Assembly (NCBI RefSeq): GCF_003058225.1
Contig: NZ_QBUG01000001.1
Span: 992,001 to 1,056,000, forward strand
From: Promicromonospora sp. AC04
GTDB lineage: Bacteria; Actinomycetota; Actinomycetes; Actinomycetales; Cellulomonadaceae
Direction: 5' to 3'
DNA: 64,000 bases
Positions 9,252 through 17,084 of the stretch are shown here, piece after piece. Made by a program: the position numbers and the translations under genes. The notes under the pieces are model-generated. The model worked only from the letters and a program-made list of their open reading frames with translations, had not been told where the DNA came from and searched no databases. The stretch's first letter is position 1, and every line of letters begins with the position of its first letter.

Positions 9252-9752
9252 GTGCCGAACGCGACCGAGCCCCCGCCCCATCTCCACCGGCACGGCGGTG
9301 ACGGCTGGGTGACCTGTGGGGACCACCGGCACTGGGGCCTGTTCGGCGCCGCCGGCCTGCTGCTCGTCCGCCGGGACGCCGACGGCGCGCCATCGCACCT
9401 GGTGCTGCAGCACCGCGCGCTGTGGTCCCACATGGGCGGCACCTGGGGCATCCCGGGCGGCGCCCTCGCCCCGGACGAGAAGCCGTCGGCGGGCGCCCTG
9501 CGCGAGGCCGCCGAGGAGGCGGCGATCGATCCCGCCGCGGTGCACGTCGTGGGCACGCACGTGCTGGAGCACCCGGTCTGGGCATACACCACGGTGGTGG
9601 CCGACGTCGCCCCCGGACACCACATCGAGCCGCGCGCCGCCGACCCCGAGAGCCTGGCGGTGCGCTGGGTGGACCTCAGGGACATCGACGAGCTGACCCT
9701 GCTGCCCGCGTTCGGCGAGGCTCTGCCCAGCCTGCTCGAGATGCTGGGTTAG
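9252..9752 (+). CDS. NUDIX hydrolase
   Basis: 166 aa from GTG 9252. The NUDIX box is complete: GGALAPDE followed by KPSAGALREAAEEAAI, matching GX5EX7REUXEEXGU apart from the final Gly. The family cleaves nucleoside diphosphates linked to another group, often as house-cleaning or sugar-nucleotide turnover enzymes. A Trp/His-rich N-terminus (GDGWVTCGDHRHWGLFGAAG) is typical of an actinobacterial subgroup. The substrate cannot be told from sequence. It lies between the two paralogous 154-aa genes, 9 nt upstream of the second, so it is probably co-transcribed with it or read into it. Confidence 0.88.
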   Translation: MPNATEPPPHLHRHGGDGWVTCGDHRHWGLFGAAGLLLVRRDADGAPSHLVLQHRALWSHMGGTWGIPGGALAPDEKPSAGALREAAEEAAIDPAAVHVVGTHVLEHPVWAYTTVVADVAPGHHIEPRAADPESLAVRWVDLRDIDELTLLPAFGEALPSLLEMLG

Positions 9753-9761
9753 GGTCGAATC

Positions 9762-10226
9762 GTGCATATCCGGATCGCACCCGAAGAGGTGCTCGGCCTG
9801 GCGAGGATCGCCAAGCAGGCCCCGCCCGTCATCAGCTCCGTCGTCGGCGACGGGGACGTGATTCGCGTGGTCGCGGACCTGCGCCGCCTCGAGACCCTGC
9901 CCGGCCCGCTCAAGCTGGCCGTGAAGATCGCCCCGATCGTGCGGGCCGACGTCCAGCTGGCCTCCTTCGAGCGGGGCGTCGCGACGCTCTCGGTCGAGGT
10001 GAACGCCGCGGGGCTACCGGCACACCGGCTGCTCAGCCTCGCCGCGGCGCCGATCGAGCAGGAGGTCGCGAAGCAGGGCCTGCCGCCTGGTGTCGTCGAC
10101 GTACAGCCGGACGCGCGGATCGCCGTCGACGTCGAGCGCCTGCTGGAGGCCAAGGTCCCCGGCATCACCGTCTCGAGCGCGAAGGTAGAGGGCGGCCAGA
10201 TCGTCCTCGAGGCCTCCGTCGCCTGA
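9762..10226 (+). CDS. Conserved hypothetical protein, 154 aa (paralogue of 8698-9162)
   Basis: Family not recognised. Same length and order of motifs as the 8698-9162 product: VADLRRLETLPGPLKLAVK, SFERGVATLSVEVNAAGLPA, KQGLPPGVVDVQPDARIA and EGGQIVLEA. About a third to a half of residues look identical by eye, so the duplication is old. GTG start; TAGGGT 6 nt upstream suggests leaderless transcription from within the end of the NUDIX gene. The stop is 15 nt from the stop of the convergent lpdA-like gene. Confidence 0.75.
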   Translation: MHIRIAPEEVLGLARIAKQAPPVISSVVGDGDVIRVVADLRRLETLPGPLKLAVKIAPIVRADVQLASFERGVATLSVEVNAAGLPAHRLLSLAAAPIEQEVAKQGLPPGVVDVQPDARIAVDVERLLEAKVPGITVSSAKVEGGQIVLEASVA

Positions 10227-10241
10227 CGGGCCGGACGAGAG

Positions 10242-11798
10242 CTACTTGCCGACGCGCGCGTCCAGGACGCGCGCACCCTCCGCTATCGAGCCGGACAGCG
10301 ACGGGTAGATCGTGAACGCGGAGGCCACGTTCTCCACCGTGAGCCGGTGCTGCACGGCCAGCGTGATCGGGAAGATCAGCTCGGACGCGCGCGGCGCCAC
10401 CACCACGCCGCCGAGCACCACACCCGCCTCGGGATGCGCGAAGAGCTTCACGAACCCGTCCCGGATGCCGAGCATCTTGGCGCGCGGGTTGCGCGCGAGC
10501 GGCAGCGTGGTCGTGATGTAGCGGGAGTTCTGCGCGCGCAGCTTCTCCTCGCTGTAGCCGACGGTCGCGATCTCGGGCGCGGTGAAGATGTTCGAGGCGA
10601 CGATGCGCAGGGCGAGCGGCTGGACGGCGTCGCCCAGGGCGTGCGCCATGGCGATCCGGCCCTGCATGGCGGCCACGGACGCGAGCGGGAGCACGCCGGT
10701 GCAGTCGCCGGACGCGTACACGCCGCGCACCGAGGTGCGCGAGACGCGGTCCACTACGACGTGCCCCGTCTCCGAAAGCTGCACCCCGGCCTCCTCGAGC
10801 CCGAGGCCCGACGTCGCGGGCACGCCGCCGACCGCCACGAGCACGTGCGAGCCGTGCACCACGCGCCCGTCGGACAGCGTCACCTCGACGCCGTCGTCGG
10901 TGCGCACCGCGGAGGCGGCACGCGAGCGGGACAGCACGGTCATGCCCCGGGAGCGGAACACGCCTTCCAGCAGCTCGGCGGCGTCCTCGTCCTCGCCGGG
11001 CAGCACCCGGTCGCGGCTGGAGACGAGCACCACGTCCGACCCCAGCGCGTTGTACGCGCCCGCGAACTCGGCGCCCGTGACACCCGAGCCGACCACGATC
11101 AGCCGCTCGGGGAGCTCGCGCAGGTTGTACATCTGCGTCCAGGTGAGGATGCGCTCGCCGTCGGGCACGGCGGTGGGCAGGGTGCGCGGCGTGGCGCCCA
11201 GCGCGAGGAGGATCGAGTCGGCCGGCAGCACCTCGGTGCTGCCGTCGACCATCTCCGCGACCACGCGCGCCGGGCCGTCCAGGCGGCCCTTGCCTGCGAC
11301 GATCCGGATCCCCTCACGCTCCAGGCGCCCGCGGATGTCGGCGCTCTGCGCCCGCGCGAGCGCGAGCACGCGCTTGTTCACGGCCTGCAGGTCCACGAAG
11401 TGCTTGCGCTTCTCGACGGTCCCGGCGGCGGACGCCGCCGCCTGCACGCCCGCGCCACCCAGCGTGGGGGCGGCGGGTGCTGAGTACGCGCGGACGACGG
11501 GGATGCCGCCGGTCGCCAGCGAGACGTCGACGTCGGACAGCGGGTCCACGACCTCGTCGGGCATGCGGATGCCGAGCTCGGGGGCCCGGTCGGCGATGGT
11601 CATCCACTCCGCGGTCGCGATGAGCGTCTTCGACGGGACGACGTCGGTCAGGACGGCCGCACCGCCCAGCCCCTGCTGCTCCACCACAGTGACCTGTGCG
11701 CCGTGGCTGCGCGCCACGAGCGCTGCCTCGTAGCCACCGGGGCCACCTCCCACGACGACGACATGGGGCGGGACAGCTGCGGGATCGAGGGGGGTCAC
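10242..11798 (-). CDS. lpdA: LpdA-like NAD(P)H-quinone dehydrogenase (flavoprotein disulfide reductase family)
   Basis: 518 aa from GTG 11798. The N-terminal FAD-binding motif VVVVGGGPGGYEAALVA is clear; the NAD(P)-binding VVGSGVTGAEFAGAYNALG lies at about 200 and the FAD-binding GVYASGDCTGVLPLASVA at about 340. The C-terminus has the dimerisation domain. In true dihydrolipoamide dehydrogenases the segment after the first strand holds a CxxxxC redox pair; here it reads GGAAVLTDVVPSK, with both cysteines gone. Mycobacterial LpdA (Rv3303c) is a relative that lacks dihydrolipoamide dehydrogenase activity and acts as an NAD(P)H:quinone reductase; the same is inferred here. Its gene neighbours (maf, carboxylase, punA, pmm) also match that locus. 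Confidence 0.85.
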   Translation of the reverse strand: MTPLDPAAVPPHVVVVGGGPGGYEAALVARSHGAQVTVVEQQGLGGAAVLTDVVPSKTLIATAEWMTIADRAPELGIRMPDEVVDPLSDVDVSLATGGIPVVRAYSAPAAPTLGGAGVQAAASAAGTVEKRKHFVDLQAVNKRVLALARAQSADIRGRLEREGIRIVAGKGRLDGPARVVAEMVDGSTEVLPADSILLALGATPRTLPTAVPDGERILTWTQMYNLRELPERLIVVGSGVTGAEFAGAYNALGSDVVLVSSRDRVLPGEDEDAAELLEGVFRSRGMTVLSRSRAASAVRTDDGVEVTLSDGRVVHGSHVLVAVGGVPATSGLGLEEAGVQLSETGHVVVDRVSRTSVRGVYASGDCTGVLPLASVAAMQGRIAMAHALGDAVQPLALRIVASNIFTAPEIATVGYSEEKLRAQNSRYITTTLPLARNPRAKMLGIRDGFVKLFAHPEAGVVLGGVVVAPRASELIFPITLAVQHRLTVENVASAFTIYPSLSGSIAEGARVLDARVGK

Positions 11799-11887
11799 TG
11801 CCCCATTCTCGCATCGTCGAGGGGCGTACTGAATTCGCTGTGCCCCGTGGGCGCGTGCCAGGGAGAAAGTGGCGATAACCTCGGACC

Positions 11888-12727
11888 ATGAGCATGGAGC
11901 CAGATCTGGACGACCCGACGACCGACCCCTTCGACGTCGCTGCCGCCGCCGCTGAGTACATCGCGGCCAAGACCGGGGTGCAGGGCCACGACATCGCGCT
12001 CGTCCTCGGCTCCGGCTGGGGCGGTGCGGCCGAGCTGATCGGCGACGTCGTCGCGGAGATCCCCACCGCCGAGATCCCTGGTTTCGTGAAGCCCGCCGTC
12101 GAGGGCCACCGGTCCACGACGCGGTCGATCCGGATCGAGCGGCCCGACGGCGCGGTGCGGCACGCGCTGGTCCTCGGCTCCCGCACGCACCTCTACGAGG
12201 GCCTCGGGATCCGGCGCGTGGCGCACGGCGTCCGCACCGCGGCGGCTGCCGGCTGCGAGACCGTGATCCTCACGAACGGCTGCGGCAGCGTGCACATCGG
12301 CTGGCGTCCCGGGCAGGTAGTGCTCATCAAGGACCACCTGAACTTCACCGGGCAGACCCCGCTCGAGGGCGCCAAGTTCGCCGACATGACGGACATCTAC
12401 ACGCCGCGCCTGCGCGAGATCGCCCGGAGCGTGGACCCCGACCTGCCCGAGGGTGTGTACGCACAGTTCCACGGCCCGCAGTACGAGACCCCGGCCGAGG
12501 TCAAGATGGCGAGCCTCATGGGCGCCGACCTGGTCGGCATGTCGACGGCTATGGAGGCCGTCGCCGCCCGGCACTGCCGCATGGACGTGCTCGGCATCTC
12601 GCTGGCCACCAACCTGGCCGCCGGGATCAGCCCCAACCCGCTCTCCCACGAGGAGGTGCTGGAGGCGGGCCGGGAGGCCGGCCCACGGATCAGCGACCTG
12701 CTCGCGCGCGTGATCAAGCAGCTCTGA
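11888..12727 (+). CDS. punA: Purine-nucleoside phosphorylase (trimeric type)
   Basis: 279 aa. It has the PNP phosphate-binding LVLGSGWGGAAEL, the GHRSTTRS and GSRTHLYEG segments, the purine-site GVYAQFHGPQYETPAE and the ribose/base-site SLATNLAAG with its Asn. The enzyme splits purine (deoxy)ribonucleosides with phosphate to base and (deoxy)ribose-1-phosphate, in the salvage pathway. TAACCT at 11876-11881 lies 6 nt before ATG 11888, suggesting leaderless transcription; ATG 11894 is an alternative. One base separates it from the phosphomannomutase gene, so both form an operon. deoC and add on the far side of the polymer locus belong to the same pathway. Confidence 0.93.
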   Translation: MSMEPDLDDPTTDPFDVAAAAAEYIAAKTGVQGHDIALVLGSGWGGAAELIGDVVAEIPTAEIPGFVKPAVEGHRSTTRSIRIERPDGAVRHALVLGSRTHLYEGLGIRRVAHGVRTAAAAGCETVILTNGCGSVHIGWRPGQVVLIKDHLNFTGQTPLEGAKFADMTDIYTPRLREIARSVDPDLPEGVYAQFHGPQYETPAEVKMASLMGADLVGMSTAMEAVAARHCRMDVLGISLATNLAAGISPNPLSHEEVLEAGREAGPRISDLLARVIKQL

Positions 12728-12728
12728 C

Positions 12729-14510
12729 GTGACCGCCGACCTGCCGACCGCCACCGGGGCCCCTTCGACGGCCGAGCTCGTGGCGCGCGCCGAGGCCTGG
12801 ATGGCCGCCGACGTCGACGACGCCGACATCGACGAGCTGCGCGACCTCGTCGCCAGGACCAGCGACGACAGCGTGGCTCACCTGGCGGTCGCCGAGCTCG
12901 CCGACCGGTTCTCCGGCACCCTCCAGTTCGGCACGGCGGGCCTGCGCGGTGCCATGGCGGCCGGGCCGAACCGGATGAACCGGGCAGTGGTGATCGCGGC
13001 AGCCGCCGGGCTGGGCGCCTTCCTCGAGGCGGAGGCCGCGGGCGTGCCCCCGCGTGTGGTGGTCGGCTTCGACGCCCGGCACCGCTCCGCCGCCTTCGCC
13101 CGGGACACTGCCGCCGTGCTGGTCGCTGCCGGTGCCGAGGTGCGGCTCATGCCCGCGCCGGGCCCCACCCCGGTCCTCGCGTTCGCGGTGCGGCACCTGT
13201 CCGCCGACGCCGGCGTGATGGTCACCGCGAGCCACAACCCAGCGGCCGACAACGGCTACAAGGTCTATCTCGGCGGGCGGGTCGTCGCCGGTGCCGGGCA
13301 GGGCGCGCAGATCATCCCGCCGTACGACGCCCGGATCGCCGAGGAGATCGCCCGGGTGGGCCCCGCCAAGGACGTGCCGCGCGCCGAGTCCGGCTGGACC
13401 GTCCTCGGTCCGGAGATCACCGACGAGTACCACGCGGCCGTCGCCACGCTGCACGACGGCGAGCCGCGCAACAGGCTGCGCATCGTCACCACGTCGCTGC
13501 ACGGGGTGGGTGGCGCCGCGATCGCGCGGGTGCTGGCCGAGGCGGGCTTCGCCGACGTCGTGCCCGTGGAGGAGCAGGCCGAGCCCGACCCGGACTTCCC
13601 CACCGTGTCCTTTCCCAACCCGGAGGAGCCGGGGGCGATCGACATGGCGCTCGCCCTGGCGCAGGACGCCCACGCGAACCTCGTCATCGCCAACGACCCC
13701 GACGCCGACCGCTGCGCCGTCGCCGTGTTCGACCCGCAGTACGGGACGTACCAGGGCGCCGAGACGGCGGGGTCGCAGGGCTGGCGCATGCTGCACGGCG
13801 ACGAGGTGGGCATGCTGCTCGGCTGGGACGCCGCCGAACGGGCCGCGAACGCCGGTACGGGCGGCAAGCTGGCCTGCTCGATCGTATCGTCGCGCGCGCT
13901 GGCCGCCATCGCGGCCCGGCACGGGCTGAGGCACGCCACCACGCTCACCGGCTTCAAGTGGATCTCCCGCGCCCCCGGTCTCGTGTTCGGGTACGAGGAG
14001 GCCCTCGGCTACTGCGTGGACCCCGAGCACGTGCGGGACAAGGACGGCCTGTCGGCAGCGGTCGCCGTCGCGCAGCTGGCGAACCGGCTCGCGGGTGAGG
14101 GCCGCACCCTCCTGGACCGCCTCGACGACATCGCACGGGCGTGCGGGCTGCACGTCACGGGCCAGGTCTCGGCGCGGTTCGAGGATCTCGCTCGGATCGA
14201 CACGACGATGACGTGGCTGCGCAACGCGCCGCCGTCGGTCCTGGGGGGCTCCCCCGTGGACTCCGTGCGCGATCTTGCCGAGGGCATGGACGGCCTGCCG
14301 CCGACGGACGGTGTGCTGCTGCTCACCGCCGACGACACGCGCGTGATCGTGCGGCCGAGCGGCACCGAGCCCAAGGTCAAGTGCTACATCGAGGTGGTCG
14401 CGCCGGTCGACCCGGGGGCCTCGGCGGACGCCCTGTCCGCGGCGCGGGTGGCCGCGCGCGAACGCCTGGCCCGGGTGCAGACGGACCTCAGCTCGGTCCT
14501 GGGGCTCTGA
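12729..14510 (+). CDS. Phosphomannomutase / phosphopentomutase-like phosphohexomutase
   Basis: 593 aa from GTG 12729, one base after the punA stop. Domain order of the alpha-D-phosphohexomutase family is complete: substrate entry FGTAGLRGAM, active-site phosphoserine loop VMVTASHNPAADNGYKVY, metal-binding NDPDADRCAVAV, sugar-binding GYEEALGYCVD and the C-terminal phosphate-binding RPSGTEPKVKCY. Long forms (about 550-600 aa) like this, next to PNP, are called PmmB/phosphopentomutase-like. It would move phosphate between C1 and C6 (or C5) of hexose/pentose phosphates, linking ribose-1-phosphate salvage to central metabolism, or supplying mannose-1-phosphate. Which one cannot be read here. Confidence 0.9.
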   Translation: MTADLPTATGAPSTAELVARAEAWMAADVDDADIDELRDLVARTSDDSVAHLAVAELADRFSGTLQFGTAGLRGAMAAGPNRMNRAVVIAAAAGLGAFLEAEAAGVPPRVVVGFDARHRSAAFARDTAAVLVAAGAEVRLMPAPGPTPVLAFAVRHLSADAGVMVTASHNPAADNGYKVYLGGRVVAGAGQGAQIIPPYDARIAEEIARVGPAKDVPRAESGWTVLGPEITDEYHAAVATLHDGEPRNRLRIVTTSLHGVGGAAIARVLAEAGFADVVPVEEQAEPDPDFPTVSFPNPEEPGAIDMALALAQDAHANLVIANDPDADRCAVAVFDPQYGTYQGAETAGSQGWRMLHGDEVGMLLGWDAAERAANAGTGGKLACSIVSSRALAAIAARHGLRHATTLTGFKWISRAPGLVFGYEEALGYCVDPEHVRDKDGLSAAVAVAQLANRLAGEGRTLLDRLDDIARACGLHVTGQVSARFEDLARIDTTMTWLRNAPPSVLGGSPVDSVRDLAEGMDGLPPTDGVLLLTADDTRVIVRPSGTEPKVKCYIEVVAPVDPGASADALSAARVAARERLARVQTDLSSVLGL

Positions 14511-14551
14511 CCGTCCCCGCCGTCCCCGTCCCTCAGGAGCGGCGGGGACGG
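14511..14551. terminator. Bidirectional terminator
   Basis: CCGTCCCCGCCG (14511-14522) pairs with CGGCGGGGACGG (14540-14551), a 12-bp stem with 17-nt loop. It starts directly after the mutase stop and lies 16 nt from the end of the convergent LCP gene, serving both. Confidence 0.65.
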
Positions 14552-14567
14552 CGGAGGAGCAGAGCGA

Positions 14568-15638
14568 CTACTGCACCACTGCGGGCAACAGGTCCATCGT
14601 GTCCTGGTTGGCGGCCAGGAAGTCCGGCACCTCGTCCTTCGCCACGGCCTGCATGAGCGGGTCGAACGCCGCACGGTCGAGCACGACTATCGACTGCCCG
14701 TCGGCGCTGCGTCCCGTGCCCGTGTAGGGGGCGGTCATGAACGCGATGTCGTTCGTCGAGATCTCCCGGGCGCTGTCGAACAGCTCTTGCATCTTGTCGA
14801 TGGTGAGCGCCTCGTCCACCGCCACCGAGCTGGTGACCGCCTCGAAGAAGCTCGTCATCTTCAGGGGGTCGCGCCGGTTGTTGTTGACCTTCGCGACGAT
14901 GGCCCGCATCCAGGCCTGCTGCCGCTGCACGCGGCCGAAGTCGCCGTTGGCCAGGGCGTGCCGCTCGCGCGTGAAGGCGAGCGCCTCCTCACCGGTCATC
15001 GCCTGCCGCACCGATCCGCCGGCGCCGTCGGGCACCGTGATCAGGACACCGTCCAGGGCGTCGGTGAGGGTCGTGAAGGACTCGAAGTCGGTCACCGCGA
15101 AGTGGTCGATGCGCACCCCGGTCAGGTCCTCGACCGTCTGGATCATCAGGGTGGGCCCCCCGTAGGAGAACGCGGCGTTGATCTTGGCCTCGCCGTAACC
15201 GGGGATGGGCACCCAGGAGTCGCGCGGGATCGAGATCGCCGCCGCTGTCTGCCGGTCGGCGGACAGGTGCACGAGCATGATCGCGTCGGTGCGCTGAGCC
15301 CCGGCCTCCCACGCCGACGGGTCGCCCGCCGAGATCCGGCTGTCGGAGCCGAGCACCAGGATGTTCACGGGCGCCGTCGGGCCCTCCGCGGGCGCGGCGC
15401 TGGGGCGCGTCGAGGGGTCGATCTCGGCGAACGGGTCGAGCCGTTCCACGTTGTCGTCGAGCGACATCCGGTAGCCGAAGTAGGCCGCGGTCGCGCCACC
15501 GCCGACGAGCAGGAGCGCGCCGGCGACGACCCCGGCGACGAATCCCTTGCTCCGGCGGGCACGTCGTGCGTGACGTAGGTCTCCGTCGACGGGGTTGGGT
15601 ACGGCGAGAAGATCGCCCATGCGATCGGGGGCAGCCAT
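14568..15638 (-). CDS. LytR-CpsA-Psr (LCP) family glycopolymer ligase, copy 1
   Basis: 356 aa. A short basic cytoplasmic N-terminus (DLRHARRARRSKGF) is followed by one membrane segment (about residues 34-54), then an extracytoplasmic LCP domain: NILVLGSDSRISAGDP, SIPRDSWVPIPGYGEAKINA, AFSYGGPTLM and RIDHFAVTDFESF. The conserved Asp/Arg residues that bind the polyprenyl pyrophosphate are present. LCP proteins move undecaprenyl-linked polymers onto peptidoglycan. A very similar full-length copy is at 50291-51370 and a decayed one at 38501-38630. It is divergent from the first glycosyltransferase of the polymer operon, so it probably attaches that operon's product to the wall. Confidence 0.9.
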   Translation of the reverse strand: MAAPDRMGDLLAVPNPVDGDLRHARRARRSKGFVAGVVAGALLLVGGGATAAYFGYRMSLDDNVERLDPFAEIDPSTRPSAAPAEGPTAPVNILVLGSDSRISAGDPSAWEAGAQRTDAIMLVHLSADRQTAAAISIPRDSWVPIPGYGEAKINAAFSYGGPTLMIQTVEDLTGVRIDHFAVTDFESFTTLTDALDGVLITVPDGAGGSVRQAMTGEEALAFTRERHALANGDFGRVQRQQAWMRAIVAKVNNNRRDPLKMTSFFEAVTSSVAVDEALTIDKMQELFDSAREISTNDIAFMTAPYTGTGRSADGQSIVVLDRAAFDPLMQAVAKDEVPDFLAANQDTMDLLPAVVQ

Positions 15639-15773
15639 GGTCGGTGATCTTAGTGGCGATTCCGACGCAAAAGTCTTCTACTACTCTGTGCCCTGCACCG
15701 CAACCGGAGACAGCCCTCAGGGCCGACGAGACGGTGGACCCTGACGAGCCGCCAGACAAAGAGGAGAGTCGCA
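15639..15773. promoter_or_regulatory. Divergent promoter region between LCP copy 1 and the polymer operon
   Basis: 135 bp serving both directions. TACTCT is a possible -10 for the rightward operon and AGGAGAG precedes GTG 15774 by 5 nt. The segment is repeated in altered form at 38631-38752, where CCTGCMCCGCAACCGGAGA and an AGGAGAATCGCA ribosome-binding site are kept, and its LCP-proximal part resembles 51371-51400. Exact promoter elements are uncertain. Confidence 0.4.
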
Positions 15774-17084
15774 GTGATCGCCCATGCGAGACGCCAGCAA
15801 AACCGCGCGATTCTCCTTGTCACACACCATTTTGCGCCCGAGACGGGGGCACCACAGAGGCGCTGGAGCGCCCTCGCAAACTACCTCATTCCGGTCGGAT
15901 ATCCGGTAATTGTCCTGGCGCCCCCGCCACACTATCCCTCGGGAAAATTCACCGACTCTTCACCCGATCTCGCGCCCGGCTCAGTGACGACAGGAAGCCA
16001 CGGCGAAAAGATCGTCCGGGTGAATTTCCGCGAACATTCTCATGGGCTCGGCTCGCGTATCGCCGACCAGCTGGTCGCCGCGGTCAGCTCGGTGCTACGC
16101 GGCGTGGGGCCAGCGGTCGGCCGGCCGGCAGTCGTCATCGCGACGGTTCCCGGCATCCCGAGCGTCGCCGCCGGCTGGGCGCTCGCCCGCTGGCACCGGG
16201 CCCGGCTGGTCGTGGAGATGCGCGACGCCTGGCCCGACCTCATCCAGCCCAGCGGCATCCTGCTGCGCCGGGACCGGCCCGGTGGCCTGCGCCGCCGCCT
16301 GCGCGACCTCGCGGCCCGTGTGGTGCATCGCGCAGTCACCCGGCTGCAGTCCAGGGCGGACCTCGTGGTCACCACCACTGCCGCGTTCGCCGAGGTGCTC
16401 CGGTCGCGCGGTGTCCGCAACGTCGCGGTGGTGCGCAACGGGACCACGTTCACGCCGGTCCGCGAGCACGCGCCCGTGTCCCTGGCGGGCCGTCCGCTGC
16501 GCGCCGTCTACGCGGGCACTGTCGGGCGGTCGCAGGGCCTGGACGTCGTGGTGCGCGCCGCCGCCCTGGTCCAGGAGCGCGGGTACGCGCTGGACGTGCG
16601 CATAGTGGGACACGGCAAGGAGCTGGAACCGCTGCAGCTCCTGGCGGCCGAGCTCGGCGCGCCGGTCCGGGTGGAGCCTTCCGTGCCGTCGACCCAGGTG
16701 CGCGACCTGTACGCGTGGGCCGACACCGCCGTCGTCTCCCTGCAGGACTGGGAACCGTTCGAGTGGACGGTCCCGTCCAAGCTGTACGAGGTCATGGCCT
16801 CCGGCGTCGTCGCCTCCGCGTGCCTAGCGGGCGAGGCGGCCGACCTGGTCACCACGAACGGCGCGGGCGCCGTCGTGCGCCCCGGCGACGTCGAGGGTCT
16901 GGCCGACCTGTGGTGCGGCTGGCTGGCCGACGGCGTCGTGCCCGCCGCATCGCCCGACGCCGCCGCCTGGGTGGCGGAGCACGCGAGCGACGCGGTGCTG
17001 GGCCACCGGTACACCGAGCTGCTCGACGAGCTGCTCCCGCACCCGCTGTTCCGTGCGGGCACCGATCAGGGGTCGCGGTACTGA
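15774..17084 (+). CDS. GT4 family glycosyltransferase (first gene of polymer operon)
   Basis: 436 aa from GTG 15774 with ribosome-binding site AGGAGAG. GT-B fold: N-terminal LLVTHHFAPETGAPQRRW and PPPHYPSGKF, a middle VVEMRDAWPDL, and the donor domain with AVYAGTVGRSQGLDV, VGHGKELEPL and KLYEVMASGVVA. This is the WbuB/CapM-like group that adds a sugar to lipid-linked intermediates at the cytoplasmic membrane face. It overlaps the next gene by an ATGA. The first 103 residues recur in the chimeric remnant at 38753-39172 (HHFAPETGAP, PPPHYPSGK, HGEKIIRVN), and a shorter scrap is seen near 51415-51510. Confidence 0.88.
   Translation: MIAHARRQQNRAILLVTHHFAPETGAPQRRWSALANYLIPVGYPVIVLAPPPHYPSGKFTDSSPDLAPGSVTTGSHGEKIVRVNFREHSHGLGSRIADQLVAAVSSVLRGVGPAVGRPAVVIATVPGIPSVAAGWALARWHRARLVVEMRDAWPDLIQPSGILLRRDRPGGLRRRLRDLAARVVHRAVTRLQSRADLVVTTTAAFAEVLRSRGVRNVAVVRNGTTFTPVREHAPVSLAGRPLRAVYAGTVGRSQGLDVVVRAAALVQERGYALDVRIVGHGKELEPLQLLAAELGAPVRVEPSVPSTQVRDLYAWADTAVVSLQDWEPFEWTVPSKLYEVMASGVVASACLAGEAADLVTTNGAGAVVRPGDVEGLADLWCGWLADGVVPAASPDAAAWVAEHASDAVLGHRYTELLDELLPHPLFRAGTDQGSRY

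Noticed and set aside
15566-17083. Long N-terminal extension of the second GT4 gene
   Set aside because: It reads out of frame through the first GT4 gene; the ATGA-coupled start at 17084 fits operon style.
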